A stretch of 25,528 nucleotides of DNA. It comes from Euplotes aediculatus. Lineage: Eukaryota > Ciliophora > Spirotrichea > Euplotida > Euplotidae. Each line of letters starts with the position of its first letter. The stretch's first letter is position 1. The position numbers were made by a program, and so were the translations under genes. Shown here piece by piece: positions 15,517-22,976 of this stretch. Location: assembly GCA_030463445.1 (NCBI GenBank), contig JAQGFW010022112.1, forward strand, positions 1 through 25,528, given 5' to 3'. Under the pieces are notes generated by a model. That model ran no database searches, was not told where the DNA came from, and worked only from the letters and a program-made list of their open reading frames with translations.

Positions 15517-15861
15517 TCATAAATATGGATCAGGTGTCGCAACACAATCGATTTTAAAATGTCCCAGTCCATCACCTTGTATGGCTAAACTAAGCTGATT
15601 CTCCAGAGGATCAAACTTCGCCGATCCACTAAATTCAGTATCCAACTTCCCTAATTGCTGTTTAAACAGTTCAAAATCTGTCGTCATGAATTCAGCAGTA
15701 TATTGCCCACTGAACACCCCTCCTTTAACAATAACGAGGGTCTTGATCCAACTTCTGTCTGTATCAGATTGACCATCAGGATTTACCAAATGCAAAGGTT
15801 CCAGACGAATAAAATCACCCGCGTCTTTAAATTCAAGATACAATTCTAAAAAATCTATCAT
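15517..15861 (-). CDS. WapI-type immunity protein, shortened by an in-frame stop
   Basis: The 114-residue frame looks like the WapI-family immunity proteins of Bacteroidota: LELYLEFKDAGDFIRLEPL at the start, then SWIKTLVIVKGGVFSGQYTA and a LGHFKIDC strand. I know this family at around 150 residues. Here the frame closes with TGA at 15517-15519, yet the same frame stays open for 34 further codons to a TAA at 15412, and those codons read like the usual C-terminal helix (FDQTQIREYIRQLDSI). So the gene appears cut short by one stop codon, or read through. No matching toxin gene is nearby; orphan immunity genes are common in this phylum. Family call from memory. Confidence 0.62.
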   Translation of the reverse strand: MIDFLELYLEFKDAGDFIRLEPLHLVNPDGQSDTDRSWIKTLVIVKGGVFSGQYTAEFMTTDFELFKQQLGKLDTEFSGSAKFDPLENQLSLAIQGDGLGHFKIDCVATPDPYL

Positions 15862-15897
15862 TTCATAATAAGAATTAAATCAACAAAATGCTCCTCA

Positions 15898-16737
15898 TTA
15901 TTCTTTAAGTAAAAAAGGAAGCACTATCAAATTAACCAGCTCCGGATAAAATAACAACCCCACATGATTACAATTCGGCAGGATAGCCAATTGGGAAGCC
16001 GGCATAAGTTGCTGGATCCGAACAAAACTTTCTACTGCCATATATTCGTCCCGATCCCCTCCAACTATCAGAACCGGACATTTCACCTCTTTCAATTTTA
16101 CCTCTTCAATATATACTGGTTGCAACCAGGCCTCTTTCAGCTTTTGAATCAGTTCATTGTAGCTATCAGGTTTAGGCATTAATTTCTTACGTTCCTTTAC
16201 TAATTCAGGAACCATCTGTTCATACGCATCACCAATTGCATTTTTTAAATCTACCAGTATACCTGGCTTATAGCTGGATGTATCAATTACACCAGCCATA
16301 GCAACCGCCTTTGTAACTCTTTCCGGATAAAAAGCTGCCAGATAGTAGGCCGTAGTAGCGCCTGCACTGAATCCCATAACGGCAACCTTATCTATGTTTT
16401 CCTTATTCAGAATAGCCAATACATCTTCGGCAAATAATTTATAGGAATATTTTCTTGTTCCGATTTCAGATTTACCATGACCGCGTAAGGCTGGAATAAT
16501 TATTTTGAACTCTTTGGCCAGAATAGGAATGTAGTGTTCGAACTCAGAAATATATCCAAAGGTATCGCCATGTAGTAAAAGCAAAGGTCTACCAGTACCA
16601 TACACCTCATAGTACAAGGTAGCGTCATCTATACGCAGGTATTTTCCGGCTTGAGGATTATTCCCATAATTAATAACCTGGGAACTAACCGATAGTCCGT
16701 AAGATAGAAACAGAAAAAAAAGAAAAAATCTCGTCAT
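15898..16737 (-). CDS. Exported alpha/beta hydrolase
   Basis: The 279-residue protein has a signal peptide (1-20, ending Ser-Ser-Gln) and a standard alpha/beta hydrolase fold: LLLHGDTFGY with the oxyanion HG at 56-57, nucleophile elbow GFSAG at 122-126 (Ser124), Asp230 in GGDRDEY and His258 in PNCNHVG. The length is normal and the triad complete. It lies 36 bp upstream of the immunity-like gene on the same strand; this distance leaves room for co-transcription. Close relatives are annotated as generic hydrolases, so the substrate stays open. Confidence 0.85.
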   Translation of the reverse strand: MTRFFLFFLFLSYGLSVSSQVINYGNNPQAGKYLRIDDATLYYEVYGTGRPLLLLHGDTFGYISEFEHYIPILAKEFKIIIPALRGHGKSEIGTRKYSYKLFAEDVLAILNKENIDKVAVMGFSAGATTAYYLAAFYPERVTKAVAMAGVIDTSSYKPGILVDLKNAIGDAYEQMVPELVKERKKLMPKPDSYNELIQKLKEAWLQPVYIEEVKLKEVKCPVLIVGGDRDEYMAVESFVRIQQLMPASQLAILPNCNHVGLLFYPELVNLIVLPFLLKE

Positions 16738-16812
16738 CTTTCATAATATTTACTAAATGAGCCTTGATCCTTTTTTCCAATACATAATTATTTCAGATTG
16801 TATAAAAGTAAA

Positions 16813-17241
16813 TTAATGGTCAGTAACAGGAACATAATACAATCCAATGAGATTTCTGGTACTGTATAAACGATTATGAAAACGTTTTGTAAATTTTATT
16901 TTACTGTCACCCCAGTACCGACTCTTCTTAATATGTAAATAACTTGAATTTCCGACTAATGGTTCTACAATAGAAGATGAATCTTTATCAACTATACTCC
17001 AAGTAAATTTATACTTGTTTCCTATTCTAATTTGCTGAATATTAAAATAATTATCTAAACTAACAATAGCAGAAACAATCTTAAACAAAGAATCATTTCT
17101 CTGAGCCCGAATTACATAATAATCGCCCCTTTTTTGAATCCCTACTATATTGTACAAAGAATCCGTATTCGTAGTAGCGTACAAATTTGAAGATGAAATA
17201 ACAACCAACCACATTAATAAATATTTCCGGTAATTTTTCAT
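16813..17241 (-). CDS. Exported hypothetical protein
   Basis: The 142-residue protein has a signal peptide (about 1-23) and then a beta-rich domain: DSLYNIVGIQKRGDYYVIRA, QRNDSLFKIVS, IRIGNKYKFTWS and a basic C-terminal part ending in YYVPVTDH. The DSLYN-I-x-x-I-x-x-x-x-x-YYVI and NDSLFKIVS pattern recalls a family of short exported hypothetical proteins of Bacteroides and relatives; function unknown to me. It lies 23 bp after another exported hypothetical gene on the same strand, so they may be a pair. Strongly AT-rich. Confidence 0.6.
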   Translation of the reverse strand: MKNYRKYLLMWLVVISSSNLYATTNTDSLYNIVGIQKRGDYYVIRAQRNDSLFKIVSAIVSLDNYFNIQQIRIGNKYKFTWSIVDKDSSSIVEPLVGNSSYLHIKKSRYWGDSKIKFTKRFHNRLYSTRNLIGLYYVPVTDH

Positions 17242-17264
17242 ACCACAAATAATTGGTATTATGA

Positions 17265-17678
17265 TTATTCTAATCTATCAATTAATTCCGGATTAATATA
17301 AACATATAGCCATGAACTAACCTTTTTCCATCTATACTTATCTTTAACTTTAGCCGGCTCCCATAAAATTGAACCTTTCGCAAAATCAGAAATTCGAATG
17401 AGATCTGTTTTTGAAATTGAAGGACTAAAATAATTATTTATATATTGTAAGTTTCGAGCCTTTCCACCTCTACTAATATTAATTCGGAACATCATCGTAT
17501 CTAATCCCGGAATTGAATCTTTAAAGCGTTCTTTAACCAATAACCCAAAATCATTATTACCAATTACTTTTGCCAATTCGACTTCGTATTCAATTATTCC
17601 TACTTGTGCAAAAAGTGAATCAGAAAAATAAATTAAACTAGTTAATATGGTCACTATACATTTTGTCAACTGGTTCAT
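17265..17678 (-). CDS. Exported hypothetical protein
   Basis: The ATG at 17678 is preferred over a TTG at 17696 because it starts the signal peptide directly (MNQLTKCIVTILTSLIYFSD, cleavage near Leu-Phe-Ala-Gln). The remaining 110 residues look alpha+beta: VGIIEYEVELAKVIG, then SIPGLDTMMFRINISRGGKA, then a segment ending in SSWLYVYINPELID. No family recognised and no catalytic motif seen. Same strand as, and 23 bp ahead of, the next exported hypothetical gene; a two-gene unit is likely. Confidence 0.58.
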   Translation of the reverse strand: MNQLTKCIVTILTSLIYFSDSLFAQVGIIEYEVELAKVIGNNDFGLLVKERFKDSIPGLDTMMFRINISRGGKARNLQYINNYFSPSISKTDLIRISDFAKGSILWEPAKVKDKYRWKKVSSWLYVYINPELIDRLE

Positions 17679-17801
17679 GGATTCAAAATTCAACAATAAT
17701 TGAGGGTATGGTATGAAATAATTATCACAACACTTATTGGATCCAAAATTCTTTACGAATCAATAATAATATCAACGACTGATTTCCAGAACTAAGTAGA
17801 T

Positions 17802-18272
17802 TCATTTACACTTTGAAAAAGCTGCTTCCATTGCTTTTAACACTAATTCTTCAGATGCATTTAACAGTACTAAAATATCCTCTTCATCTTTCATCCGGGT
17901 ATATCCAACGCCTCCCATTTCAGGATCATGCATTTGTGGTGAAATTTTAATACGATCTTCTTCAAGAAATACATGACAACACACCACAGGTTTTCTGTCT
18001 AACTCTGCAAATGATCTTATATCCAATATCTTCTCTCTTTCTTTTTTCGCTTCCCTTTGTTCATTTGTCAACTTCCTGTTTAAAATGGGTGTTTTAACTT
18101 TAACCCGACTGCCATTTACTAGTTCTCGTAGCGCGCTCGCAATGTTTATGGCCCCTGCATTGAAATATAACCTAATCTCAGGCTCTATTGAAATACTAAA
18201 GCCAGCCTCTGTCAAAGCCATAGGAGTAAAAATGTACCCTTTCCTATCTCTATATATAACTGCAACCAGCAT
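17802..18272 (-). CDS. Hypothetical cytoplasmic protein
   Basis: The 156-residue protein has no signal peptide. It opens with a beta hairpin (MLVAVIYRDRKGYIFTPMAL), has a charged Lys/Glu/Arg linker at about 66-82 (LTNEQREAKKEREK), a second beta part (PVVCCHVFLEEDRIKI) and closes with a helix (ASEELVLKAMEAAFSK). I do not recognise it. Cytoplasmic place, small size and orphan setting would suit an immunity-type or regulatory protein, but nothing shows it. 226 bp without any gene follow upstream. Confidence 0.55.
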   Translation of the reverse strand: MLVAVIYRDRKGYIFTPMALTEAGFSISIEPEIRLYFNAGAINIASALRELVNGSRVKVKTPILNRKLTNEQREAKKEREKILDIRSFAELDRKPVVCCHVFLEEDRIKISPQMHDPEMGGVGYTRMKDEEDILVLLNASEELVLKAMEAAFSKCK

Positions 18273-18498
18273 TTAAAATGTTTTACTTCTTTTACAGAAA
18301 ATATCATGTAACATCATAAAGAGATTGTTTATAACAGCTATCCGAATTGTTCATATACGTCTTCACTTATTTAGATATTTTGATTTTTCCTTCTAACAAA
18401 ATTTTATTAAAAAAAGAGCCAATAAAATAACACTAACAAGTATTATTTTCCAATGACCTGCTTAGCAATAAAACATAAGTCAAAATGATTTACCATTT

Positions 18499-19212
18499 TT
18501 AAACTAAATTAAGCCCAAATAAATTACTAAATTCAGTAAGGTATTCCTCCAAATCATCTCTGTCTTCAGAATCAATCAATTCATATTCTGCCTCAACATC
18601 CTTCATTAACTTACCATAGTTTTTACTAAATACTCGTTGACTCAAATGACCACCGATATATAAATCCAAAACCTTTCGGCAGAAGTTATATACATACTTT
18701 TCAATAATCTGTATCTCAGGACTTTTAATGTCAATCTTGAAAATTATTTTGCTTAGGATGAATTCATTTATTAAATGAATATTATCCGTATTTGCTGTTA
18801 TATTTTCTGACTCAGATTTAAAATTAATTTTAGTGATAGATAAGGCTGGATATTCATTTTCAGTGTAAAACTGAAATATTTGCTTTTTGAATCTCTCTTC
18901 AAATTCACGCTGACCAATTATATATACAAAACAGCCCCAAAACACATCTTTAATTTCTGCCGGTATAATTTTAATAGGGTGAATAACGTCTGTTTCATAC
19001 CATTCTATCAATAATTTAATGGTATCCGAAGCATCTTCAAAATAATTCTGTGAATATTCAATCTCATATTCCATTTGGCTTAAGGTAGAAAGATACAGTC
19101 TTTGCATCCATCTGATTTCATTTTCAAATTTTCTATTTGAACTTACCAGACTATTAAATTTAATTTCTCTCCGTAAGTATTTTATTCGTGAACGAATTTC
19201 TTCCCTATTCAT
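18499..19212 (-). CDS. Hypothetical helical protein
   Basis: The 237-residue protein has no signal peptide or membrane helix and is predicted mostly helical: IRSRIKYLRREIKFN and FENEIRWMQRLYLSTLSQ at the start, then FYTENEYPALSI and an acidic C-terminal helix (DVEAEYELIDSEDRDDLEEY). Strongly AT-rich, with a codon use full of Ile, Lys, Asn and Glu, unlike the hydrolases around 1-9 kb. No known family recognised; acidic immunity-like proteins can look like this, but there is no direct sign. Confidence 0.58.
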   Translation of the reverse strand: MNREEIRSRIKYLRREIKFNSLVSSNRKFENEIRWMQRLYLSTLSQMEYEIEYSQNYFEDASDTIKLLIEWYETDVIHPIKIIPAEIKDVFWGCFVYIIGQREFEERFKKQIFQFYTENEYPALSITKINFKSESENITANTDNIHLINEFILSKIIFKIDIKSPEIQIIEKYVYNFCRKVLDLYIGGHLSQRVFSKNYGKLMKDVEAEYELIDSEDRDDLEEYLTEFSNLFGLNLV

Positions 19213-19532
19213 TTAATATTTTATGGTATAAAAAATTGGCTACCATGCCCATTCGTCCTATTTGACCTTATTTTTACCTGAACCTAGCGTATTAGATGAC
19301 TTATGAAGTCTTTAGTGCGAAATGAGCTAAAAGCTGAAAACCGCATAAGTATTCATGTACCAAAATGCTTCGCCACATGAGTCCCATTAACGGGAGTCAC
19401 AGGACAAGTACAACCAATATACCCATTCCTCTACACTCCTGCAATACCAACCAACTATTGCCCCCTCCCATTATTAATTATTTCATAATAACCATTGCAC
19501 CAATTAAAATATCGCCTTTAACTGAAATGATC
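19213..19532 (-). other. 320-bp region without intact gene; decayed coding stretch
   Basis: No intact gene is present. On the minus strand from about 19520 down to 19353 one frame reads like former coding sequence, with a Cys/Pro-bearing piece (GCTCPVTPVNGTHVAKHFGT) at its end, but it has about two interruptions and no start codon could be assigned. It may be the tail of a small secreted protein. The rest, next to the 19212 start, is AT-rich and shows nothing further. Confidence 0.4.
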
Positions 19533-19876
19533 CTACAATTCTCTTTTTAGTAGAAACTTGTATACTTTACTTTCTTTTGCTAGAACAAGTGTATCGGAAT
19601 TTGACAATTTTACCACCCGGTTCCCTTTTTCAGCTAAGGAGGAAAAACTTCTTTGATTATCCAAAATTGGATAAGATGAAAAACAAATTCATCACTATTA
19701 GTAAGTTTGAAGCTATCACGATGATATCTTATACTCACGTATTCGATTTCACCATTCAACTTTGCTTCATATAATTTTCGATACGACTCTCTAATATTTT
19801 TGTCTGTATTAGGTATTCCATAAAATATAAGCAGCATTACAAGAATGAGTAGTATCGCACCAACAAAATATTTCAT
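19533..19876 (-). pseudogene. Frameshifted gene for small membrane or exported protein
   Basis: The frame from the ATG at 19876 runs 80 codons to a stop at 19634. It opens with a membrane helix or signal (MKYFVGAILLILVMLLIFYG) followed by NTDKNIRESYRKLYEAKLNG and YVSIRYHRDSFKLTNSDEF. From about 19672 downward, a frame shifted by one base gives a coherent continuation (ILDNQRSFSSLAEKGNRVV and SNSDTLVLAKES) to a TAG at 19533, while the 80-codon frame ends in unnatural residues. A single-base indel around 19645-19675, or a sequencing error there, explains both. Intact length would be near 114 residues. Family unknown. Many short exported hypothetical proteins of this phylum have this shape. Confidence 0.6.
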
Positions 19877-19915
19877 TTTCTAAACTCATTAACGCTGATT
19901 ATACAATTAAAATCT

Positions 19916-20263
19916 CTACCCCCGAAAACAATGATGTTCATCCGCTTCTACCAATTTTACAAAATCCCTGATTTTCTTGACAAATGGCTTTGGAGGATAG
20001 GCATGCCATTTCAGATCTGAACGCATCCAGAACACCTTCCAGCTATTCCGCGATTTTACAAATGTTGTCTTGGCAACCGGATGATGCTGAATAACCGAAG
20101 GGTTTCTCCATTGAGGTCTGATTTCAAAAATAATTACACTTTGGTTTTCAATTTTGTAACCAATATCCAATTCTGCCCGAATTGATTCGTGCGGTCTTTT
20201 ATGTTCCAGAAAATTTTCCATAACCTCAATAACTTCCAGGGCCATTAATGCATCCATACTCAT
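19916..20263 (-). CDS. DUF3024 protein
   Basis: The protein (115 residues from the ATG at 20263; a TTG at 20269 would add two) matches the DUF3024 pattern: an opening helix, then HESIRAELDIGYKIENQSV, FEIRPQWRNP, the signature FVKSRNSWKVFWMRSDLKWH and the closing DEHHCFRG. The family is small, widespread and of unknown function, often near mobile or toxin-like genes. It is divergent from the Fic-type gene; both promoters must lie within the 124 bp between their starts. Confidence 0.78.
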   Translation of the reverse strand: MSMDALMALEVIEVMENFLEHKRPHESIRAELDIGYKIENQSVIIFEIRPQWRNPSVIQHHPVAKTTFVKSRNSWKVFWMRSDLKWHAYPPKPFVKKIRDFVKLVEADEHHCFRG

Positions 20264-20322
20264 ACTCAAATATAATTGACGAATCGATCTGGTTTAGTTG
20301 CCCCATAAAAATGAAAGTAATT

Positions 20323-20387
20323 TGTCGCGATTAGCGTTTCCGCGACATATATTTCCTATTTTTGTCCTGCAAAGCAGTTGCGCGACA
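20323..20387 (+). promoter_or_regulatory. Fic gene promoter with three CGCGACA half-sites
   Basis: TATTTTTG at 20357-20364 fits the Bacteroidota -7 element TAnnTTTG. Around it stand TGTCGCG (20323-20329) and CGCGACA (20341-20347), an inverted pair with an 11-bp spacer, and another CGCGACA at 20381-20387 directly before the ATG at 20388, 40 bp from its twin. This looks like an operator covering both sides of the promoter. Because the promoter lies inside the longer reading frame that starts at 20298, the ATG at 20388 is the true start. Confidence 0.68.
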
Positions 20388-21764
20388 ATGATAAAGCAGG
20401 ATAGATACCGGAATGATTTCAAACAAATCAGGTACGCATTGGCCGGTGAACCGGATGGACTAACCATAGATGCAATTGAAGAGCGGCTGTCAAATCCCCC
20501 AGACCGGAGAACCCTGCAAAGAAGATTAAAGGAATTAATCAACACCGGAGAATTGGTCACATCTGGAAAAAGCAGGGCGGTTCGCTATAGAATGGATCAA
20601 CCCTCACTTGTGGAGGAGCCGGCACTTTTAGAATCAGGACCAATTCATTTATCCTGGAATAGCAGAGATATTTTAAGAAAGCTTGCGGAACCGCAGGAGA
20701 ACCGTATGCGGGTAGAATATAACAGAAATTTTCTAGACAGTTACCAGCCAAATACAACCAGTTATTTAAATAAAGAGGAGAAAGAAAAGCTGGCAACAAT
20801 GGGTATTACCAACCAAATGGAGGCGCCTGCGGGAACCTATGCCAAACAAATTTTAGAACGTTTACTCATTGATCTGGCCTGGAATTCCAGCAGGTTGGAA
20901 GGAAATACCTATTCTCTGTTAGAAACGCAGCGCCTGTTAAAGGAAGGCATAAAGGCCGGTGAAAAAACGCCTATCGAAACGCAGATGATCCTGAATCACA
21001 AAGATGCTATTGAATTTTTAGTAAATGAATCGTCCGATATTGGTATCAACCGGTACACGATCCTGAACCTGCACGCCTTATTATCAGACAACCTGTTACC
21101 CGATAGGGCGTCGTCGGGAGCGCTTAGAAAGCATGCTGTTGGCATCAATGGCTCAGGTTATACACCAGCTATTCCTCCATTACTGGAAGAAATGTTTTCC
21201 CTGCTGATTGAAAAAGGATCCGCAATTGAGAATCCTTTTGAGCAGGCTTTTTTTATAATGGTGCACCTCCCCTATTTGCAGCCTTTTGAAGATGTCAACA
21301 AAAGGGTTTCCCGGCTGGCAGTCAATATTCCATTGAATAAGCAAAATCTGGCACCCTTATCATTTATAGATGTTCCAGACAAACTGTATATAAAGGGTTT
21401 AATGGGTGTGTACGAATTGAATCGAATCGACTTATTAAAGGATGTGTTTCTCTGGGCCTATGAGCGTTCTGCGAGGTTGTATGCCGCCCACCGTCAAACC
21501 CTCGGAGATCCGGATCCATTCCGAATTAAATACCGTGAAAACATCCGCAGTTTGGTTACGGCCATTCTAACTGCTCCGTGTACAAAATCAGATGCAATCA
21601 GAATTATAAAAGAAGCCTCCCTAAAACTTCCTAAGGCCGATCAGGATAAATTTGTATATGAGGTAGAGAGTGAACTCCTGAGCCTGCATGAGGGAAATTT
21701 TGCCCGGTATGCTGTCAGGCCTTCGCAATTCAGCAACTGGCAAAAGAAATGGAGGGAGATGTAG
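20388..21764 (+). CDS. Fic-family protein with N-terminal winged-helix-like region
   Basis: The 458-residue protein starts with a winged-helix-like region (about 1-70, RRTLQRRLKELINTGELVTS and KSRAVRYR), then a helical part and the Fic fold. The inhibitory helix motif Ser-x-x-x-Glu-Gly is visible at 167-172 (SSRLEGN). The active-site loop reads QPFEDVNKRVSR at 298-309, the variant with Gln for the first His and Val-Asn-Lys-Arg for Gly-Asn-Gly-Arg; this LPYLQPFEDVNKR form recurs in a whole subgroup of Fic proteins, so the gene looks whole, not decayed. Canonical Fic enzymes AMPylate proteins; whether this subgroup does is unclear. The winged helix probably binds the CGCGACA sites of its own promoter. 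Confidence 0.84.
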   Translation: MIKQDRYRNDFKQIRYALAGEPDGLTIDAIEERLSNPPDRRTLQRRLKELINTGELVTSGKSRAVRYRMDQPSLVEEPALLESGPIHLSWNSRDILRKLAEPQENRMRVEYNRNFLDSYQPNTTSYLNKEEKEKLATMGITNQMEAPAGTYAKQILERLLIDLAWNSSRLEGNTYSLLETQRLLKEGIKAGEKTPIETQMILNHKDAIEFLVNESSDIGINRYTILNLHALLSDNLLPDRASSGALRKHAVGINGSGYTPAIPPLLEEMFSLLIEKGSAIENPFEQAFFIMVHLPYLQPFEDVNKRVSRLAVNIPLNKQNLAPLSFIDVPDKLYIKGLMGVYELNRIDLLKDVFLWAYERSARLYAAHRQTLGDPDPFRIKYRENIRSLVTAILTAPCTKSDAIRIIKEASLKLPKADQDKFVYEVESELLSLHEGNFARYAVRPSQFSNWQKKWREM

Positions 21765-21803
21765 AAAAAGTAACCCGGTGTCTTTCGTTTTGATCAAGTG
21801 TTT

Positions 21804-22190
21804 CTAATTGATAACCTTTACTAAACTATCATTCTTATATACTTTTATCATATCAATTCTTTCTCGCTTCAGCAATACAAAATTCCAAATTCTATCTTCA
21901 CTGAACCGATTCAAATATTTATAATCTTCAATAACAATATTAACATTCACATTATTTGGATATATAAAACTAACGCAAGATAATTCACCTGGCTTTTCAT
22001 CTATAAAAAGATAATCAGTATAATTCTTAATTATTGAATCTGAAACAAAGTTCTCTACAGACCCTCCAATATATTTTTCCATTGAATGAGATAGTATATC
22101 TTTATTATCCACACTGTACCCTTTCAATTTTCCCTTACAGAAATTGAAATGCGTTATTATGATTATTAATGAAATATAATAAAACCTCAT
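21804..22190 (-). CDS. Exported hypothetical protein
   Basis: The 128-residue protein has an N-terminal hydrophobic stretch (MRFYYISLIIIITHFNF) followed by Cys-Lys-Gly; the Cys could be a lipoprotein site but the lipobox is poor. The rest is alpha+beta (YIGGSVENFVSDS, VNVNIVIEDYKYLNRF, RIWNFVLLKRERIDMIKVY). Not recognised. It converges with the Fic gene across 39 bp and follows the next unknown gene by 30 bp on its own strand, so those two may form a unit. Confidence 0.55.
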   Translation of the reverse strand: MRFYYISLIIIITHFNFCKGKLKGYSVDNKDILSHSMEKYIGGSVENFVSDSIIKNYTDYLFIDEKPGELSCVSFIYPNNVNVNIVIEDYKYLNRFSEDRIWNFVLLKRERIDMIKVYKNDSLVKVIN

Positions 22191-22220
22191 AGCCTTTGAG
22201 GATGTCGTGATTAAGAAAAA

Positions 22221-22895
22221 TTACAAGACAATGATTTCATCAAATCCAAACGCCGGCTTGAACCCATCTGAATTAAATGTAGCATTGACATAAAAAAAAC
22301 CTAAATATCCATGCCTGGTAAATAAATTAGCCTCCAAATTAAAACACTTTGGAAGTGGATCACTATTAACTATTGAGAGAAAATGCACAGGATTAATATA
22401 CTGGCATGATTTATACAAACCCCATTTATATTTCTCGTTATTACCAATCAAGAAATCACCAACAAGAACGATGAAGTTTAATCTATATTTTTCAATTTTT
22501 CGTTTTGACTTTAAGTGCTTGTAGATTTCATCAATCACTTGTTTATTCAAACTATTCGGGTATTCTGAAGGAGATTTATAAACATAATTATACAAATCTT
22601 CTTTTAATTTTTCTATGTGTATTGGTAAATTATTAATCACCAATTCATTATCATAATAAAACTGATTTAATTTTTCAGTTATAGGAAATTTATCGGTTGC
22701 TTCCCAATTTTCAATTAAGCTTTTATCCTTAACAAGAATAGAATTACCAAATGGATTTATTGGCATTAGTAAGTATGACGAGTCATCCAATTGGAATAGG
22801 CTAGATTGATTTGATTCAATAGTATAAATAAACTGGGCATCCATCCTATTTTTTAAATCATTTGCATCCTGCCATCCAATAATTTCATATTCCAT
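22221..22895 (-). CDS. Hypothetical cytoplasmic protein
   Basis: The 224-residue protein has no signal peptide. Its opening (MEYEIIGWQDANDLKNRMDA) and middle (LVGDFLIGNNEKYKWGLY) look alpha+beta, with a closing FGFDEIIVL. No family recognised, no catalytic motif seen. It is AT-rich, like its neighbours, and sits 30 bp ahead of a small exported hypothetical gene on the same strand. Cytoplasmic-plus-exported pairing would fit a small surface system, but that is speculation. Confidence 0.58.
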   Translation of the reverse strand: MEYEIIGWQDANDLKNRMDAQFIYTIESNQSSLFQLDDSSYLLMPINPFGNSILVKDKSLIENWEATDKFPITEKLNQFYYDNELVINNLPIHIEKLKEDLYNYVYKSPSEYPNSLNKQVIDEIYKHLKSKRKIEKYRLNFIVLVGDFLIGNNEKYKWGLYKSCQYINPVHFLSIVNSDPLPKCFNLEANLFTRHGYLGFFYVNATFNSDGFKPAFGFDEIIVL

Positions 22896-22976
22896 TTTCT
22901 AAAATATACAAATTAATTTATTAAACACAGAACAGATCAGAAAAATACTTTTACCGACCCTCATAAGTTCTCTACC

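Noticed and set aside
18273-18498. Hydrophobic frame in the 226-bp gap
   Set aside because: Several stops in AT-rich DNA; Ile/Leu/Phe-rich translations are expected by chance there.
20298-20387. Longer N-terminus of the Fic protein
   Set aside because: This stretch contains the promoter element and operator half-sites, so it is untranslated.
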